The notes: generated by a model from the letters alone, not told the origin. Counted from the first letter of the stretch, positions 18,496 to 28,092 are shown. The stretch: 64,000 nucleotides of DNA from Rhodococcus yunnanensis NBRC 103083 (GCF_001895005.1 NZ_BCXH01000002.1:124001-188000), one strand, 5' to 3'. Numbers and translations are program-made.

Positions 18496-20096
18496 TGTTC
18501 GAGCCTCACTTCTTTCAGGTCGTACCACTCCTCGCTCGCGGAGACGAAACCGGAGACGTAGGGGGCCAGTACGTACGGGGCTTTGTCGTTGACGACGGGA
18601 GCGAGCGCGGCGTCCGCGGTGACGATGTCGTTCGCCTGACGCCAGTAGTCGTTGGCGACGTCCTCGTCGGTCGACTGAATCGCTTTGTCCATCACCGAAT
18701 CCAGCTCGGGACTCGAGTAGTAGCCGACATTGACGCCGTTCGGCGCCTGCAACTTCGACGACGTGACGATGTAGAGCCAGTACGGGGTAGTCATGCCCCA
18801 GGACATCTGAGCCATGCCGACACCGGGTTGCATACCCTGCGCCCACGTTCCGAGATACGAAATCCATTCCTGTGTCTGGATATTCATCGTGATGCCTATC
18901 TCCGCGAGATTCTGCTGCAGATACTCGGCCATCTGCGTCGGAATGATCTGGCCCGAACCGTCGACCGAGGTGATCAGTGTGGTCTCGAAACCGTCCTGCA
19001 GACCGACGGACGCCAGAAGCTCCTTCGCCTTCTCGACGTCACGGGTGTACGCATCCGTGCGCTCGACATAAGCGCCATTGGCTGGAGCCTGCACGCCGTA
19101 CGCCGGGTTGACCGTTCCGCGAAGAAGATCGGTGGCCATTCCCTCACGATTGATCGCAAGATTGATTGCCTGGCGCACTTCCTTGATCGCCATGTTCGGA
19201 TCCTGCATGTTGAACGAGAGGTACCACACGTGCGGCGGGGTTCCCTCGGACAACTGATAACCCTCGTCAACGAGGTTGTCCACGCTGTCCGGGCTCGGTA
19301 CCGCGATCATGTCCACGTCGCCACTACGCAGGGCGGCGACGCGGGCCGACGCGTCGGGAAGGGGCCGGAAGACCACGCCCTGAATCGACGGTTCCGTACC
19401 CCAGTAATTGTCGTTGCGCGTCAAGCTGATTCGCTCGCCGCGAATGCGCTCGTCGAACACGAAAGGCCCGGTACCCACCGGATGGTCCCCGATACTCTCG
19501 CCGTACTGCTCGATGGCTGTCGGGCTCATGATCGCCGTCGAACCGTTGCCGCCCTGAGCGAGCATGCGCAGGAACGGCGAGAACGGGGTCTCCTGCTTCA
19601 CGACGAGGGTGTACTGGTCGACGGTCTCGATCGATTCCGTGTTCTGCCAGATGAAGTTCGTCTGGCCCGCCGCTTTCGCCGAGTACTGCGGTGCGTCCTT
19701 GTCCCACATACGGCGGAAGTTGTACTCCACCGCGGCCGCATCGAGCGGAGTCCCGTCGTGGAACTTCACACCCTGCCGGATGTGGAAGGTGTAGGTCAGG
19801 CCGTCGGGTGAGATCTCCCAGGATTCGGCGAGTCCGGGTTCGAGAGCGGGAACAGGGGCTTCGCTCGATGGCGTCCGAAGATCCTCGGTCACCAACGGTT
19901 CGAAGATCTGCTGGTTGATTCGCCAGCTGACCCACCCGCCTGCGACCTGCGGGTCGAGCACGTCTGCCTCGGACTCGATCGCGATGACGAACGTGTTGTC
20001 GGTGACGACGGCGCCTGCGGTGCTGCACGCGGTCAGCGACGATATCGCCAACACTGCCGCTGCGGCGAAGCCGGCGAGCCTCCGACCGCGCGTCAC
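18492..20096 (-). CDS. extracytoplasmic substrate-binding lipoprotein, SBP_bac_5 family
   Basis: Binds the ligand for the DppBCDF-like importer. The protein has 534 residues with a lipoprotein signal peptide: MTRGRRLAG, a hydrophobic stretch, then the lipobox LTAC with the modified Cys at about 24. Family blocks include ALEPGLAESWEISPDGLTYT, FHIRQGVKFHDGTPL and HPVGTGPFVF. The family binds peptides, nickel complexes, opines and other amides. The GTG start has an AAGGGG-type site upstream. First gene of the 13.3-kb operon; 270 bases separate it from the regulator gene upstream. Confidence 0.93.
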   Translation of the reverse strand: MTRGRRLAGFAAAAVLAISSLTACSTAGAVVTDNTFVIAIESEADVLDPQVAGGWVSWRINQQIFEPLVTEDLRTPSSEAPVPALEPGLAESWEISPDGLTYTFHIRQGVKFHDGTPLDAAAVEYNFRRMWDKDAPQYSAKAAGQTNFIWQNTESIETVDQYTLVVKQETPFSPFLRMLAQGGNGSTAIMSPTAIEQYGESIGDHPVGTGPFVFDERIRGERISLTRNDNYWGTEPSIQGVVFRPLPDASARVAALRSGDVDMIAVPSPDSVDNLVDEGYQLSEGTPPHVWYLSFNMQDPNMAIKEVRQAINLAINREGMATDLLRGTVNPAYGVQAPANGAYVERTDAYTRDVEKAKELLASVGLQDGFETTLITSVDGSGQIIPTQMAEYLQQNLAEIGITMNIQTQEWISYLGTWAQGMQPGVGMAQMSWGMTTPYWLYIVTSSKLQAPNGVNVGYYSSPELDSVMDKAIQSTDEDVANDYWRQANDIVTADAALAPVVNDKAPYVLAPYVSGFVSASEEWYDLKEVRLEQ

Positions 20097-20157
20097 GCGC
20101 GGCCCCTTCGAGAAGCGATGATCATGTCAGTGTGGTCCTTCGGTCTACTTCAGTGAT

Positions 20158-20174
20158 GGAGACCTGAGGTCTCC
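20158..20174. promoter_or_regulatory. inverted repeat upstream of the importer operon
   Basis: GGAGACC and GGTCTCC form perfect 7-base arms around TGA, 62 bases upstream of the binding-protein start on the minus strand. Position between the LuxR gene and the operon it precedes makes it an operator candidate. No regulator was matched to it. Confidence 0.4.
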
Positions 20175-20242
20175 GTTAGCCGCGGGTGCACCGTCGAACC
20201 GAGCGGGATACTGAAAACCGTAGAGAAGGGAATCACTCAGGA

Positions 20243-20299
20243 GAATACGTCGAAATACGTATCTGGAATGTCCTGGATCACACGGCATCTCGAATACGT
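20243..20299. promoter_or_regulatory. three GAA(A)TACGT direct repeats in the operon promoter region
   Basis: GAATACGT occurs at 20243-20250 and 20292-20299, and GAAATACGT at 20252-20260, in the 270-base gap upstream of the importer operon. The middle copy extends to the palindrome ATACGTAT. Such clustered sites suggest regulator binding, possibly by the neighbouring LuxR protein. Inference from pattern only. Confidence 0.35.
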
Positions 20300-20366
20300 G
20301 CCCAGGTGAGAGCGCATGTTTCAACCACGTGACAGCGGTGTTGAGAGTGAACGCGCAGAACGGAAC

Positions 20367-21095
20367 TCAGGACGCGAGTGCAGACATCGCATCGACCGTG
20401 CGGCGATCCGAGCCGAGGCCGAGTTCTGCCGCATACACCGCAGCCATGACTCGATTGGGCACGCCCAACTTGCGGAGGATCTTCTCGACGTGAGTCGTGA
20501 CGGTACGTGGCGAGAGCACGAGCTCCTCACCGATCTCCGCATTCGACATGCCTCGGCGGATCAGACCGAGTATCTCGACCTCCCGCACGGTCAGCTTGAA
20601 CCGAGACTTCGCACGGAGATCACTCGCGTATCTGGTGAATGCGGGACGCATACGCTCGAGGATGGTCTTGGCGGGCGTCGGGAACTGCTCCTTCTCGACG
20701 TTACCGTGGCACATGCCGATGATCTTGCCGCCGTCGTCGTGCAGAAGCATCAGCACACCGTTGGAGAACCCGCCGGGGCGCAACACCGACATCGCCGTCG
20801 GCGAGGTTCCGAATCCGGGGACCTGGGTCCAGTCGAACACCTCGTCGAGATGACTGAACTGCTGTGCGAACTCCGGCAGACGGTCGATGTCGCCGGTGAG
20901 GAAGCTCGCCACGCCCTGGTCGTATCCCCGCTGCTCCACCGTGACATAGCGGTCCGTCGTCTCGTCGCGGTATGCAAGAAGGAACCCGTCGCATCGGCCC
21001 TCGTATCGGAGGTAGTCGATGGCTCCGTTCATCCGTTGCGTCACCGCGGGCGAGGACATTTCCGCAACGATGGACGCGATGTCGTGCTGAGCCAT
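20367..21095 (-). CDS. LuxR-family transcriptional regulator with N-terminal sensor domain
   Basis: A 242-residue regulator. Residues 1-165 look like a GAF-type sensing domain (DGFLLAYRDETTDRYVTVEQ, then GGFSNGVLMLLHDDGGKIIG). Residues about 170-236 form the LuxR helix-turn-helix (LTVREVEILGLIRRGMSNAEI, then SPRTVTTHVEKILRKLGV). GAAGGA precedes the ATG at a normal distance. It lies on the same strand directly upstream of the importer-amidase-urease operon and is its likely regulator. The signal is unknown; no phosphoacceptor domain is seen. Confidence 0.88.
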   Translation of the reverse strand: MAQHDIASIVAEMSSPAVTQRMNGAIDYLRYEGRCDGFLLAYRDETTDRYVTVEQRGYDQGVASFLTGDIDRLPEFAQQFSHLDEVFDWTQVPGFGTSPTAMSVLRPGGFSNGVLMLLHDDGGKIIGMCHGNVEKEQFPTPAKTILERMRPAFTRYASDLRAKSRFKLTVREVEILGLIRRGMSNAEIGEELVLSPRTVTTHVEKILRKLGVPNRVMAAVYAAELGLGSDRRTVDAMSALAS

Positions 21096-21131
21096 GGTGT
21101 GCGTCCTTCGGTTCGACGGGCAATCGAACCG

Positions 21132-21165
21132 AGTTAACAGCAGCCGCCTTTCGACCGTGTTAACT
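21132..21165. promoter_or_regulatory. inverted pair of AGTTAACA sites upstream of the LuxR gene
   Basis: AGTTAACA at 21132-21139 and its reverse complement TGTTAACT at 21158-21165 are separated by 18 bases, 37-70 bases upstream of the LuxR start. Each contains the palindrome GTTAAC. This is a good shape for a dimer-binding operator, perhaps for autoregulation. Confidence 0.4.
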
Positions 21166-21212
21166 GAGCGTTTCAGTGCTGTACGGACGCACGGTCACTC
21201 GACACCCGTGTA

Positions 21213-21346
21213 CGCAAACGCACGTGCGTTTGCGTCCGAGGGCGAGAGTGCCCAGGCGACACCCCACCGACCTCGCAAACGCACGTGCGTTTGCGTAGGT
21301 GGACGGACGACACCCCACCAAGGACGCAAACGCACGTGCGTTTGCG
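21213..21346. repeat. three perfect palindromic repeats downstream of era
   Basis: Three perfect copies of the 22-base palindrome (half-site CGCAAACGCAC) at 21213-21234, 21274-21295 and 21325-21346, spaced 61 and 51 bases. Linkers share taggtggacggacgacaccc with the array at 6511-6775. The nearest copy is 22 bases past the era stop on the minus strand, the same relation the other array has to ureD. Confidence 0.9.
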
Positions 21347-21367
21347 TCCGAGGTAGGGAGGGCTTAC

Positions 21368-22282
21368 TCAGAAGCCGAGTTTGCCCATCTGTTTGGGGTC
21401 GGTCTGCCAGTCCTTGGCGATCTTGACGTGCAGGTCGAGGTAGATCCTCGTACCGAGCAACTTCTCGATCTGCAGGCGCGACGCGGTGCCGACTTCCTTG
21501 AGCCGCGAGCCGCCTTTGCCGATGATGATGGCCTTCTGGCTCGAGCGCTCGACGTAGAGGATCGCGTGCACGTCGAGCATGTTGTCGTGTCCTTCGCGCG
21601 GAGTGATCTCCTCGATGACGACGGCCAGTGAGTGTGGCAACTCGTCTCGCACACCTTCGAGCGCCGCTTCGCGAATCAGCTCGGCCATCAGAATTTCTTC
21701 CGGCTCGTCGGTGAGCTCGCCGTCCGGGTAGAACGCCGGTCCCGGTGGCAGTTCCGACGCCAACAGCTCCACCAGCTTCTCCACCTGTTCGCCGGATGCA
21801 GCCGAAACGGGGATGACGTGACTGTTCTCGCCGAGGAGTTTCGACAGCGCCATCAACTGCTGTACGACGCGTTCCTTCTTGACCTTGTCGATCTTGGTGA
21901 CGATTCCGATCAGGGTGGTTTTCGGTGCGATGTGGCGAACCTGCTCGAGGATCCACCGGTCACCCGGCCCGATCTTCTCGTCTGCCGGAATGCAGAGTCC
22001 GATGACGTCGACCTCGGAGTAGGTGTCCTGCACCAGATCGTTCAGCCGTTGCCCCAGTAGGGTTCTCGGCCGGTGTAGTCCTGGTGTGTCGACGAGAATC
22101 AGTTGCGCGTTCTCGCGGTGCACGATGCCGCGAATGGTGTGCCTCGTCGTCTGCGGACGGGACGAGGTGATGGCGATCTTCGAACCGACCAGCGCGTTGG
22201 TCAGCGTCGACTTTCCGGTGTTGGGTCGCCCCACGAAACAGACGAATCCGGATCGAAAGTCTTCATTGCTCGCGTCGGACAT
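21368..22282 (-). CDS. era: GTPase Era, 16S rRNA maturation and 30S assembly
   Basis: Era binds the 3' end of 16S rRNA and checks 30S assembly. The 304-residue protein has G1 GRPNTGKST, the switch region TRHTIRG, G3 DTPGLHRP, G4 TKIDK and a C-terminal KH domain (IIIGKGGSRLKEVGTASR). The ATG at 22282 is chosen because GGGAGG lies 8 bases upstream. The gene follows the CNNM transporter gene by 65 bases. Its usual downstream partner recO is displaced to the left edge. Confidence 0.97.
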   Translation of the reverse strand: MSDASNEDFRSGFVCFVGRPNTGKSTLTNALVGSKIAITSSRPQTTRHTIRGIVHRENAQLILVDTPGLHRPRTLLGQRLNDLVQDTYSEVDVIGLCIPADEKIGPGDRWILEQVRHIAPKTTLIGIVTKIDKVKKERVVQQLMALSKLLGENSHVIPVSAASGEQVEKLVELLASELPPGPAFYPDGELTDEPEEILMAELIREAALEGVRDELPHSLAVVIEEITPREGHDNMLDVHAILYVERSSQKAIIIGKGGSRLKEVGTASRLQIEKLLGTRIYLDLHVKIAKDWQTDPKQMGKLGF

Positions 22283-22347
22283 CGAGCACCTCCCAGCTCT
22301 TCCCGCCGCGTCGCGCCGGGATGGTCGTGTTGTCGGCATCGACGCGT

Positions 22348-23670
22348 TCACGCATCGGTGTCTTCTGTCTTTTCGGTGTCGCCGTCTCGCGTTTCGTCCG
22401 GCGTCGGGACTTTCTCGACGAGGACGGTCGTGACGCGCACGCGGCCCTTCTGATCGGCGCCGCCCTCACCGACCAGGACCAAACCGTGCGATTCGACCCG
22501 TGAGCCGGGCAGCGGGACACGTCCCAGCTCGTACCCGAGCAACCCTCCGACAGTATCGACGTCCTCCGATTCGATCTCGATTCCGAAGAGTTCACCGACG
22601 TCCTCGAGCGGCACTCGCGACGAGACACGGAACCGTCCGTCACCGAGATCGTCGATCGGGGCCACCTCGTCGGAGTCGTATTCGTCGGCGATCTCGCCCA
22701 CTATCTCCTCGAGCACGTCCTCGATGGTCACCAGTCCCGCTGTGCCGCCGTACTCGTCGACCAGCACGGCCATATGATTGCGATCACGCTGCATCTCGGC
22801 GAGCAGACTGTCCAGTGCCTTCGAATCGGGGACGAAGACGGCCGGACGCATGATTTGATCCACCCGCACGCCGCGGCCGCCGTCGGTGGAGTAATAAGTT
22901 TGCTGGACAAGGTCTTTCAGATAGACGACGCCGACGATGTCATCGACGTTCTCACCGATCACCGGGATCCGGGAATGCCCGCTTCGTACCGCGAGCGATG
23001 TCGCTTGCCCGGCGGATTTACCGGATTCGATCCACACCATCTCGGGACGCGGAACCATGACCTCTCTGGCCGAAGTGTCCCCCAGCTCGAAGACGGACTG
23101 GATCATCTTTCGCTCACCATCGGCCACGACGCCGCGTTCACGTGCCATGTCGACGAGTTCACGCAATTCGATCTCCGACGCGAACGGACCGTTTCGGAAG
23201 CCGCGGCCGGGCGTGATCGCGTTACCCGTCGAAATGAGTAGCCTGCTGATCGGCCCGAGTATCCAGCCGAGGCCTCGCAGTGGCAGCGCGGCGGACAGCG
23301 CGATCGAGTATGCGTGCTGACGCCCGAGCGTTCGGGGTCCGACACCGACCGCGATGTAACTGACGAGAACCATGACCACGCCTGTCACCACGAGCGCGAG
23401 GGTTTCGTCGAGAAGGTCGATCAACCCGCCCGCGAGTAGAACGGTCGCGCTGATCTCGCACAGAATACGAAGCAGGACGGTCAGATTCACGTACCGCGGC
23501 CTGTCGGCCACGACGGTCAGCAAGCCGACGGCGCCGGGGCGCTCGTCCTTGACCATGTCCTCCACACGCGCACGCGAGACGGTATTGAGTGCGGAATCGA
23601 CTGCGGCGAACAGCCCCGCGACCGGCACCAGCACTACTGCAGCGACGATGAGTGCAGGAGCACTGCTCAC
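22348..23670 (-). CDS. CNNM/CorC-type membrane protein with CBS domains
   Basis: A 440-residue protein of the hemolysin C/CorC/CNNM group, likely involved in divalent cation (magnesium) efflux. Order: DUF21 membrane region with about four helices in residues 1-150, a CBS pair (about 205-330, [13 protein letters not shown] and [14 protein letters not shown]), then a CorC_HlyC C-terminal domain (about 340-420). The GTG start overlaps ybeY by 4 bases. The acidic tail ends TEKTEDTDA. Confidence 0.92.
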   Translation of the reverse strand: MSSAPALIVAAVVLVPVAGLFAAVDSALNTVSRARVEDMVKDERPGAVGLLTVVADRPRYVNLTVLLRILCEISATVLLAGGLIDLLDETLALVVTGVVMVLVSYIAVGVGPRTLGRQHAYSIALSAALPLRGLGWILGPISRLLISTGNAITPGRGFRNGPFASEIELRELVDMARERGVVADGERKMIQSVFELGDTSAREVMVPRPEMVWIESGKSAGQATSLAVRSGHSRIPVIGENVDDIVGVVYLKDLVQQTYYSTDGGRGVRVDQIMRPAVFVPDSKALDSLLAEMQRDRNHMAVLVDEYGGTAGLVTIEDVLEEIVGEIADEYDSDEVAPIDDLGDGRFRVSSRVPLEDVGELFGIEIESEDVDTVGGLLGYELGRVPLPGSRVESHGLVLVGEGGADQKGRVRVTTVLVEKVPTPDETRDGDTEKTEDTDA

Positions 23671-24209
23671 AGGCCGTCGCCCCGGGCAAATCCGGTCTTG
23701 CCGAGCAGACGACGGTCACGCGCGGCCTGCAGCTCGGCCTCCTCGGCACGGCGCAGATCGTCGTACCATTCGCCGAGAATTCGGTTCTGTAGGGCGAACA
23801 TCTCCTTCTCCTCGTCCGGCTCGGCGTGGTCGTAGCCCAACAGGTGCAGAACACCGTGGACGGTCAACAATGCGAGCTCGTGCTCGAGCGGATGGCCCGC
23901 GGCGGCGGCCTGGTCGGCAGCGAACGAAGGGCACAACACGATGTCACCCAGCATCGACGGTCCCGGCTCGGGCGCGTCCGGTCGACCACCCGGCTCCAGT
24001 TCGTCCATCGGAAACGACATCACATCCGTCGGGCCGGGCAGATCCATCCACCTCATGTGGAGGTCGGCCATGGTCGCCGAATCGACGAGCACCATCGACA
24101 GTTCCGCTGCCGGGTGCACGTCCATGGCGGCGATGGCGAACCTGGCGACGCTCACGAGTTCCGGTTCGGAGATGTCCATCCCCGATTCGTTGGAGACCTC
24201 GATACTCAT
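23667..24209 (-). CDS. ybeY: rRNA maturation endoribonuclease YbeY
   Basis: A zinc-dependent endoribonuclease for 16S rRNA 3'-end processing and ribosome quality control, 180 residues. The metal motif [11 protein letters not shown] (about residues 118-128) is complete. The upstream [19 protein letters not shown] block is typical. It lies between phoH and the CNNM gene, the usual actinobacterial order, and overlaps the latter by 4 bases. Confidence 0.96.
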   Translation of the reverse strand: MSIEVSNESGMDISEPELVSVARFAIAAMDVHPAAELSMVLVDSATMADLHMRWMDLPGPTDVMSFPMDELEPGGRPDAPEPGPSMLGDIVLCPSFAADQAAAAGHPLEHELALLTVHGVLHLLGYDHAEPDEEKEMFALQNRILGEWYDDLRRAEEAELQAARDRRLLGKTGFARGDGL

Positions 24210-24266
24210 TACTTCTCACAACTCTTTCGACGGAAAGCTTTCACGAACAACGGGACAGGCATGACT

Positions 24267-25316
24267 CTATCGGCGCGCCGAGCGGGGCCCGCCGGAGCGT
24301 CGCTGGGCACGATTCCCCATCCCGAGTTCGCTGTTTCCCGAGGACTCGAATCGCTCGTACGCGTCGACGATCTCGGAAACCAGACGGTGCCGAACCACAT
24401 CGCTGCTGGTCAACTGCGCGAAGTGGATGTCGTCGACATCGCCGAGGATCTCCGAGGCCGCGCGCAGGCCGGATCGGGCACCTCCTGGCAGGTCGACCTG
24501 GGTGATGTCTCCGGTCACCACGATCTTCGATCCGAACCCGAGCCTGGTGAGGAACATCTTCATCTGCTCGGCCGTGGTGTTCTGGGCCTCGTCAAGAATG
24601 ATGAACGCGTCGTTCAAGGTCCTGCCGCGCATGTACGCGAGTGGCGCGACCTCGATGACACCTGCCTGCATCAACTTCGGGATGGCTTCGACGTCCATCA
24701 TGTCGTGCAGCGCGTCGTGCAGGGGACGCAGATACGGATCGATCTTGTCGTGCAACGTGCCGGGTAGGAATCCGAGACGCTCCCCGGCTTCGACGGCAGG
24801 CCTGGTCAAGATGATTCGGCTGACCTGCTTGGCCTGCAGAGCCTGTACGGCCTTGGCCATCGCGAGGTAGGTCTTTCCGGTACCTGCCGGACCCACTCCG
24901 AACACGATCGTGTTGGTGTCGATGGCGTCGACGTACCGCTTCTGGTTCAGAGTCTTCGGCCTGATCGTCTTGCCTCGCCGCGACAGAATGTCCAGGCTGA
25001 GCACCTCGGCAGGCGACTCGGAGACGCCCTCGGTGAGCATCCCGACGGTCCGGCGGACTGCGTCGGGGGTGAGCGGCTGCGCACGCTTGACCACTGCGGC
25101 GAGTTCGGAGACGACACGCTCTGCGAGAGCGACGTCGGCGACCTTTCCGCTCAGCGTGACGGAATTTCCGCGAACGTGGATGTCTGCGGTCAAAACCTGC
25201 TCGAGGGTCCTGAGGTTCTCGTCCGCCGCACCGAGAAGCGGGAGCACCGCGTCGGGGGCCAGTTCCATGCTCGACCGAACGAGGCGTTCGGCGGGAAGAT
25301 CGCTGTGTTCACTCAC
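24267..25316 (-). CDS. phoH: PhoH-family ATPase
   Basis: A cytoplasmic PhoH-like ATPase linked to RNA metabolism, 349 residues. Walker A GPAGTGKT at about 147-154 and Walker B AFIILDEAQN are clear; the first 110 residues form the N-terminal domain typical of PhoH1. The Arg/Ser-rich C-terminal tail (AQRRSGGPRSARR) may contact RNA. First gene of the phoH-ybeY-CNNM-era set on this strand. Confidence 0.94.
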   Translation of the reverse strand: MSEHSDLPAERLVRSSMELAPDAVLPLLGAADENLRTLEQVLTADIHVRGNSVTLSGKVADVALAERVVSELAAVVKRAQPLTPDAVRRTVGMLTEGVSESPAEVLSLDILSRRGKTIRPKTLNQKRYVDAIDTNTIVFGVGPAGTGKTYLAMAKAVQALQAKQVSRIILTRPAVEAGERLGFLPGTLHDKIDPYLRPLHDALHDMMDVEAIPKLMQAGVIEVAPLAYMRGRTLNDAFIILDEAQNTTAEQMKMFLTRLGFGSKIVVTGDITQVDLPGGARSGLRAASEILGDVDDIHFAQLTSSDVVRHRLVSEIVDAYERFESSGNSELGMGNRAQRRSGGPRSARR

Positions 25317-25382
25317 GTGGTGTGTATGGCCTGCTTTCGTGTGTCGCTGACGGCTCGAGATGCTGATGCGAGTTTAACGCGC

Positions 25383-26162
25383 TCAGCGTCGCTCGCATTC
25401 CAATTGATGTGCGGCTCGGTCCGTCGCTGCAGTCACCGACCGGTTCCAACACGAGGACCCCGGCTGGAGAAATGCGAAGTGGTCCTCCCCGTCGATCACC
25501 GACAGCACCGCTTCGTCGCCGGCGTCCGTCGCCGCGGCCACGTAGCGCTCGCTCTGCGACACCGGCACCTGGACATCGAGCGATCCGTGGATGCAGTGCA
25601 CCGGAACGCCCGTCGGGAGTAGGTGCGCAGGGGAAGCCGACCGATACAGATCCGGGTCGTCCTCGAAACTGGCCCCGAGAAACGCGTGCACCGCCGGGTT
25701 GACCGAACCGTGCGCCGGACCGAACGCGAGATCGAGAACCGCTGCCTGCAGCACCACCCGCGACGGTCGAATCGACGATTCACGCCGGCTTGCCAGCCAC
25801 CCGGCCAGATGCCCGCCCGCCGAGTGCCCGAGAACTCGGACGTCGCCGAGGTCGAGGGGAATGGGCGAATGCCCCTGTACGACGCCGCCGACCGCATCCA
25901 GTGCCTGCGCCACATCGGCGCTGGTTTCCGGCCACAGACCACCGGCGCCGACGCGTCGGTACTCGATGTTCCAGGCCGCGAAACCCGCATCGGCGAACTC
26001 GGTGGCGTACTGCGTTCCGAGATTGAGAGCGTACTGTCCGCTCCAGAACCCGCCGTGGATGATCATGATGACCGGAAGAGGTTCGGCCACAGGGCTTTCC
26101 GGAAGATACAGGTGCCCGAACTGCTCGTCCTGCTCGCCGTATGCGATCTTGACGCGGTTCAT
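25383..26162 (-). CDS. alpha/beta-hydrolase, BD-FAE/kynurenine formamidase-like
   Basis: A 259-residue esterase-like enzyme with oxyanion motif HGGFW, nucleophile elbow GHSAGG, an acidic residue after HGSLDVQVP and the catalytic His in DHFAF. Active site complete; substrate unknown. The ATG at 26162 overlaps the rsmE stop by 4 bases, so it is coupled to rsmE. No signal peptide. Confidence 0.86.
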   Translation of the reverse strand: MNRVKIAYGEQDEQFGHLYLPESPVAEPLPVIMIIHGGFWSGQYALNLGTQYATEFADAGFAAWNIEYRRVGAGGLWPETSADVAQALDAVGGVVQGHSPIPLDLGDVRVLGHSAGGHLAGWLASRRESSIRPSRVVLQAAVLDLAFGPAHGSVNPAVHAFLGASFEDDPDLYRSASPAHLLPTGVPVHCIHGSLDVQVPVSQSERYVAAATDAGDEAVLSVIDGEDHFAFLQPGSSCWNRSVTAATDRAAHQLECERR

Positions 26163-26935
26163 CGGGCGTCCTGGAAATCCAGTGGCGCCTCGGCCCATCG
26201 CCGCGTCAGCACACCGATAGCACCGAGTGCGACGGCAGCGGCCGTGGACGTACGAAGAACGTTGGGCCCCAACATGACCGGCGTCGCCCCCACCACGGTG
26301 AGCTTTGCGACCTCGGAATCGTCGAGGCCGCCTTCGGGTCCGACGACCAACAGGATTTCCGGCACGTCCCGCAGAGGCAGCGACGCGAACTCGACCGACG
26401 CGGATTCATGAAGTACCGCAACGACTCCCCCGCGTTCCACGACACCGCGAACGAGATCGACGACGGCAGCAGTGGAGTGCAGGTCGGCGACCCGCGGGAC
26501 GAACGGACGACGCGACTGCTTGGCTGCGGCAGTGGCGACGGCTTGCCATCGCGCGACGCCCTTGTTCGCTTTCGCGCCTTCCCAACGCGCCACACATCGC
26601 GCCGACTGCCAGGGCACGACGGTGTCGATTCCCGCCTCGGTTGCCAGTTCCACTGCCAGTTCGGAACGATCGGCCTTGGGCAGCGCCTGTACCAATCCCA
26701 CCGACGGGCTCGCGGGCGGGACGTCCGATCGGGTGTTGACCGCCATCTCGAGCCGATTCTTCTCCGCCGACGTCACCACGGTGTCCGCGATACCGCCGCG
26801 CCCGTCGGACAGCAGAATCCGTTCGCCGACACGAATTCTGCGCACCGTCGCTGCGTGGTGTCCTTCCTTACCGTCGAGCACGGCCGTGCCACCGACGTCG
26901 GGTAGCGGATCGAGATAGAAGACCGTGGCCGCCAT
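26159..26935 (-). CDS. rsmE: 16S rRNA (uracil-1498 N3) methyltransferase RsmE
   Basis: A SPOUT-class methyltransferase acting on U1498 of 16S rRNA, 258 residues. N-terminal PUA-like domain, then the knotted domain with ILLVVGPEGGLDDSEV and LGPNVLRTSTAAAVALG, the SAM-binding knot. It lies 2 bases after dnaJ2, as in mycobacteria. Confidence 0.95.
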   Translation of the reverse strand: MAATVFYLDPLPDVGGTAVLDGKEGHHAATVRRIRVGERILLSDGRGGIADTVVTSAEKNRLEMAVNTRSDVPPASPSVGLVQALPKADRSELAVELATEAGIDTVVPWQSARCVARWEGAKANKGVARWQAVATAAAKQSRRPFVPRVADLHSTAAVVDLVRGVVERGGVVAVLHESASVEFASLPLRDVPEILLVVGPEGGLDDSEVAKLTVVGATPVMLGPNVLRTSTAAAVALGAIGVLTRRWAEAPLDFQDAR

Positions 26936-26937
26936 CG

Positions 26938-28092
26938 TCAGCGACCGCTGAATGCTTCCCGAAGCCGCGAGAACAATCCGCCGCTGTGCTGCGATCCGGT
27001 GGTGACCACCTCGGCGGCGTCGCGATCACGCAGCGACTTCAAATCCTGGAGCAACTGGGTCTGCTTTCCGTCCAGTCGCGACGGGACGACGACCTCGAGG
27101 TGCGCGTGGAGATCGCCGCGGATGCCCGAGCGAAGCTTCGGCATGCCGTGACCTCGCAGAACCGCAATCGAGCCCGGCTGGGTCCCTTGATCGACGACGA
27201 TGTCGGTCGGTCCGTCGATGATGGCGTCGACGGACACTGTGGTGCCGAGTGCAGCGTCGACCATCGGGACACGGACAGTGCAGTGCAGGTCGTCTCCGTC
27301 ACGCACGAAAACCTCGTGCTGTTGTTCGACGATCTCGACGTACAGATCACCCGCCGGGCCGCCGCCAGGGCCGACCTCGCCCTGTGACGCCAACCGGATG
27401 CGCATCCCGTTGCTGACCCCGACGGGGACCTTCACCGAGATGTCACGACGGGATCGCACGCGACCGTCGCCGCCGCACTTGTGGCACGGGTCGGGGATGG
27501 TCTCGCCTGCACCGCGGCAGGTGGGGCACGGCCGCGACGTCATGACCTGGCCCAGGAAGGATCGCTGCACCGACTGGACTTCGCCTGCGCCGCCGCAGGT
27601 TTCACAGCGAACGGGCTTGGAGTCGCCGTTGGTGCCCGACCCGGTGCACAGGTCGCACAGGATCGCGGTGTCGACGGTGATGTGCTTGGTCACGCCCGTC
27701 GCGCATTCGTCGAGCGTGAGCTTGGTGCGCAGCAGTGAGTCGGCACCGGGCTGGACGCGGCCACGCGGCCCACGGCTGCCGCCGCCTCCCCCACCGCCGA
27801 AGAATGCCTCGAACACGTCGCCGAGGCCGCCTCCGAAGCCAGCGCCGCCGAAGCCGCCTCCGCCGCCACCACCCTGCTGCAGGGGATCTCCGCCGAGATC
27901 GACCACGCGTCGCTTCTCCGGGTCTGAGAGCACCTCGTACGCAGTCGAGATGTCCTTGAACCGGGCCTGCGCAGCCTCGTCCGGGTTGACGTCGGGGTGA
28001 AGTTCACGCGCGAGCTTGCGATACGCACGCTTGATCTCTTGATCGGTCGCCTTCTGGCTGACCCCGAGCGTCCCGTAATAGTCCCGTGCCAC
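26938..28092 (-). CDS. dnaJ2: molecular chaperone DnaJ (DnaJ2)
   Basis: Hsp70 co-chaperone, 384 residues. J domain with HPD in ARELHPDVN, a Gly/Phe-rich linker with long glycine runs (about 72-108), and four zinc-finger repeats [32 protein letters not shown], followed by the client-binding C-terminal domain. The hrcA-dnaJ2-rsmE order is standard. No HrcA (CIRCE) operator was seen nearby. Confidence 0.97.
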   Translation of the reverse strand: MARDYYGTLGVSQKATDQEIKRAYRKLARELHPDVNPDEAAQARFKDISTAYEVLSDPEKRRVVDLGGDPLQQGGGGGGGFGGAGFGGGLGDVFEAFFGGGGGGGSRGPRGRVQPGADSLLRTKLTLDECATGVTKHITVDTAILCDLCTGSGTNGDSKPVRCETCGGAGEVQSVQRSFLGQVMTSRPCPTCRGAGETIPDPCHKCGGDGRVRSRRDISVKVPVGVSNGMRIRLASQGEVGPGGGPAGDLYVEIVEQQHEVFVRDGDDLHCTVRVPMVDAALGTTVSVDAIIDGPTDIVVDQGTQPGSIAVLRGHGMPKLRSGIRGDLHAHLEVVVPSRLDGKQTQLLQDLKSLRDRDAAEVVTTGSQHSGGLFSRLREAFSGR

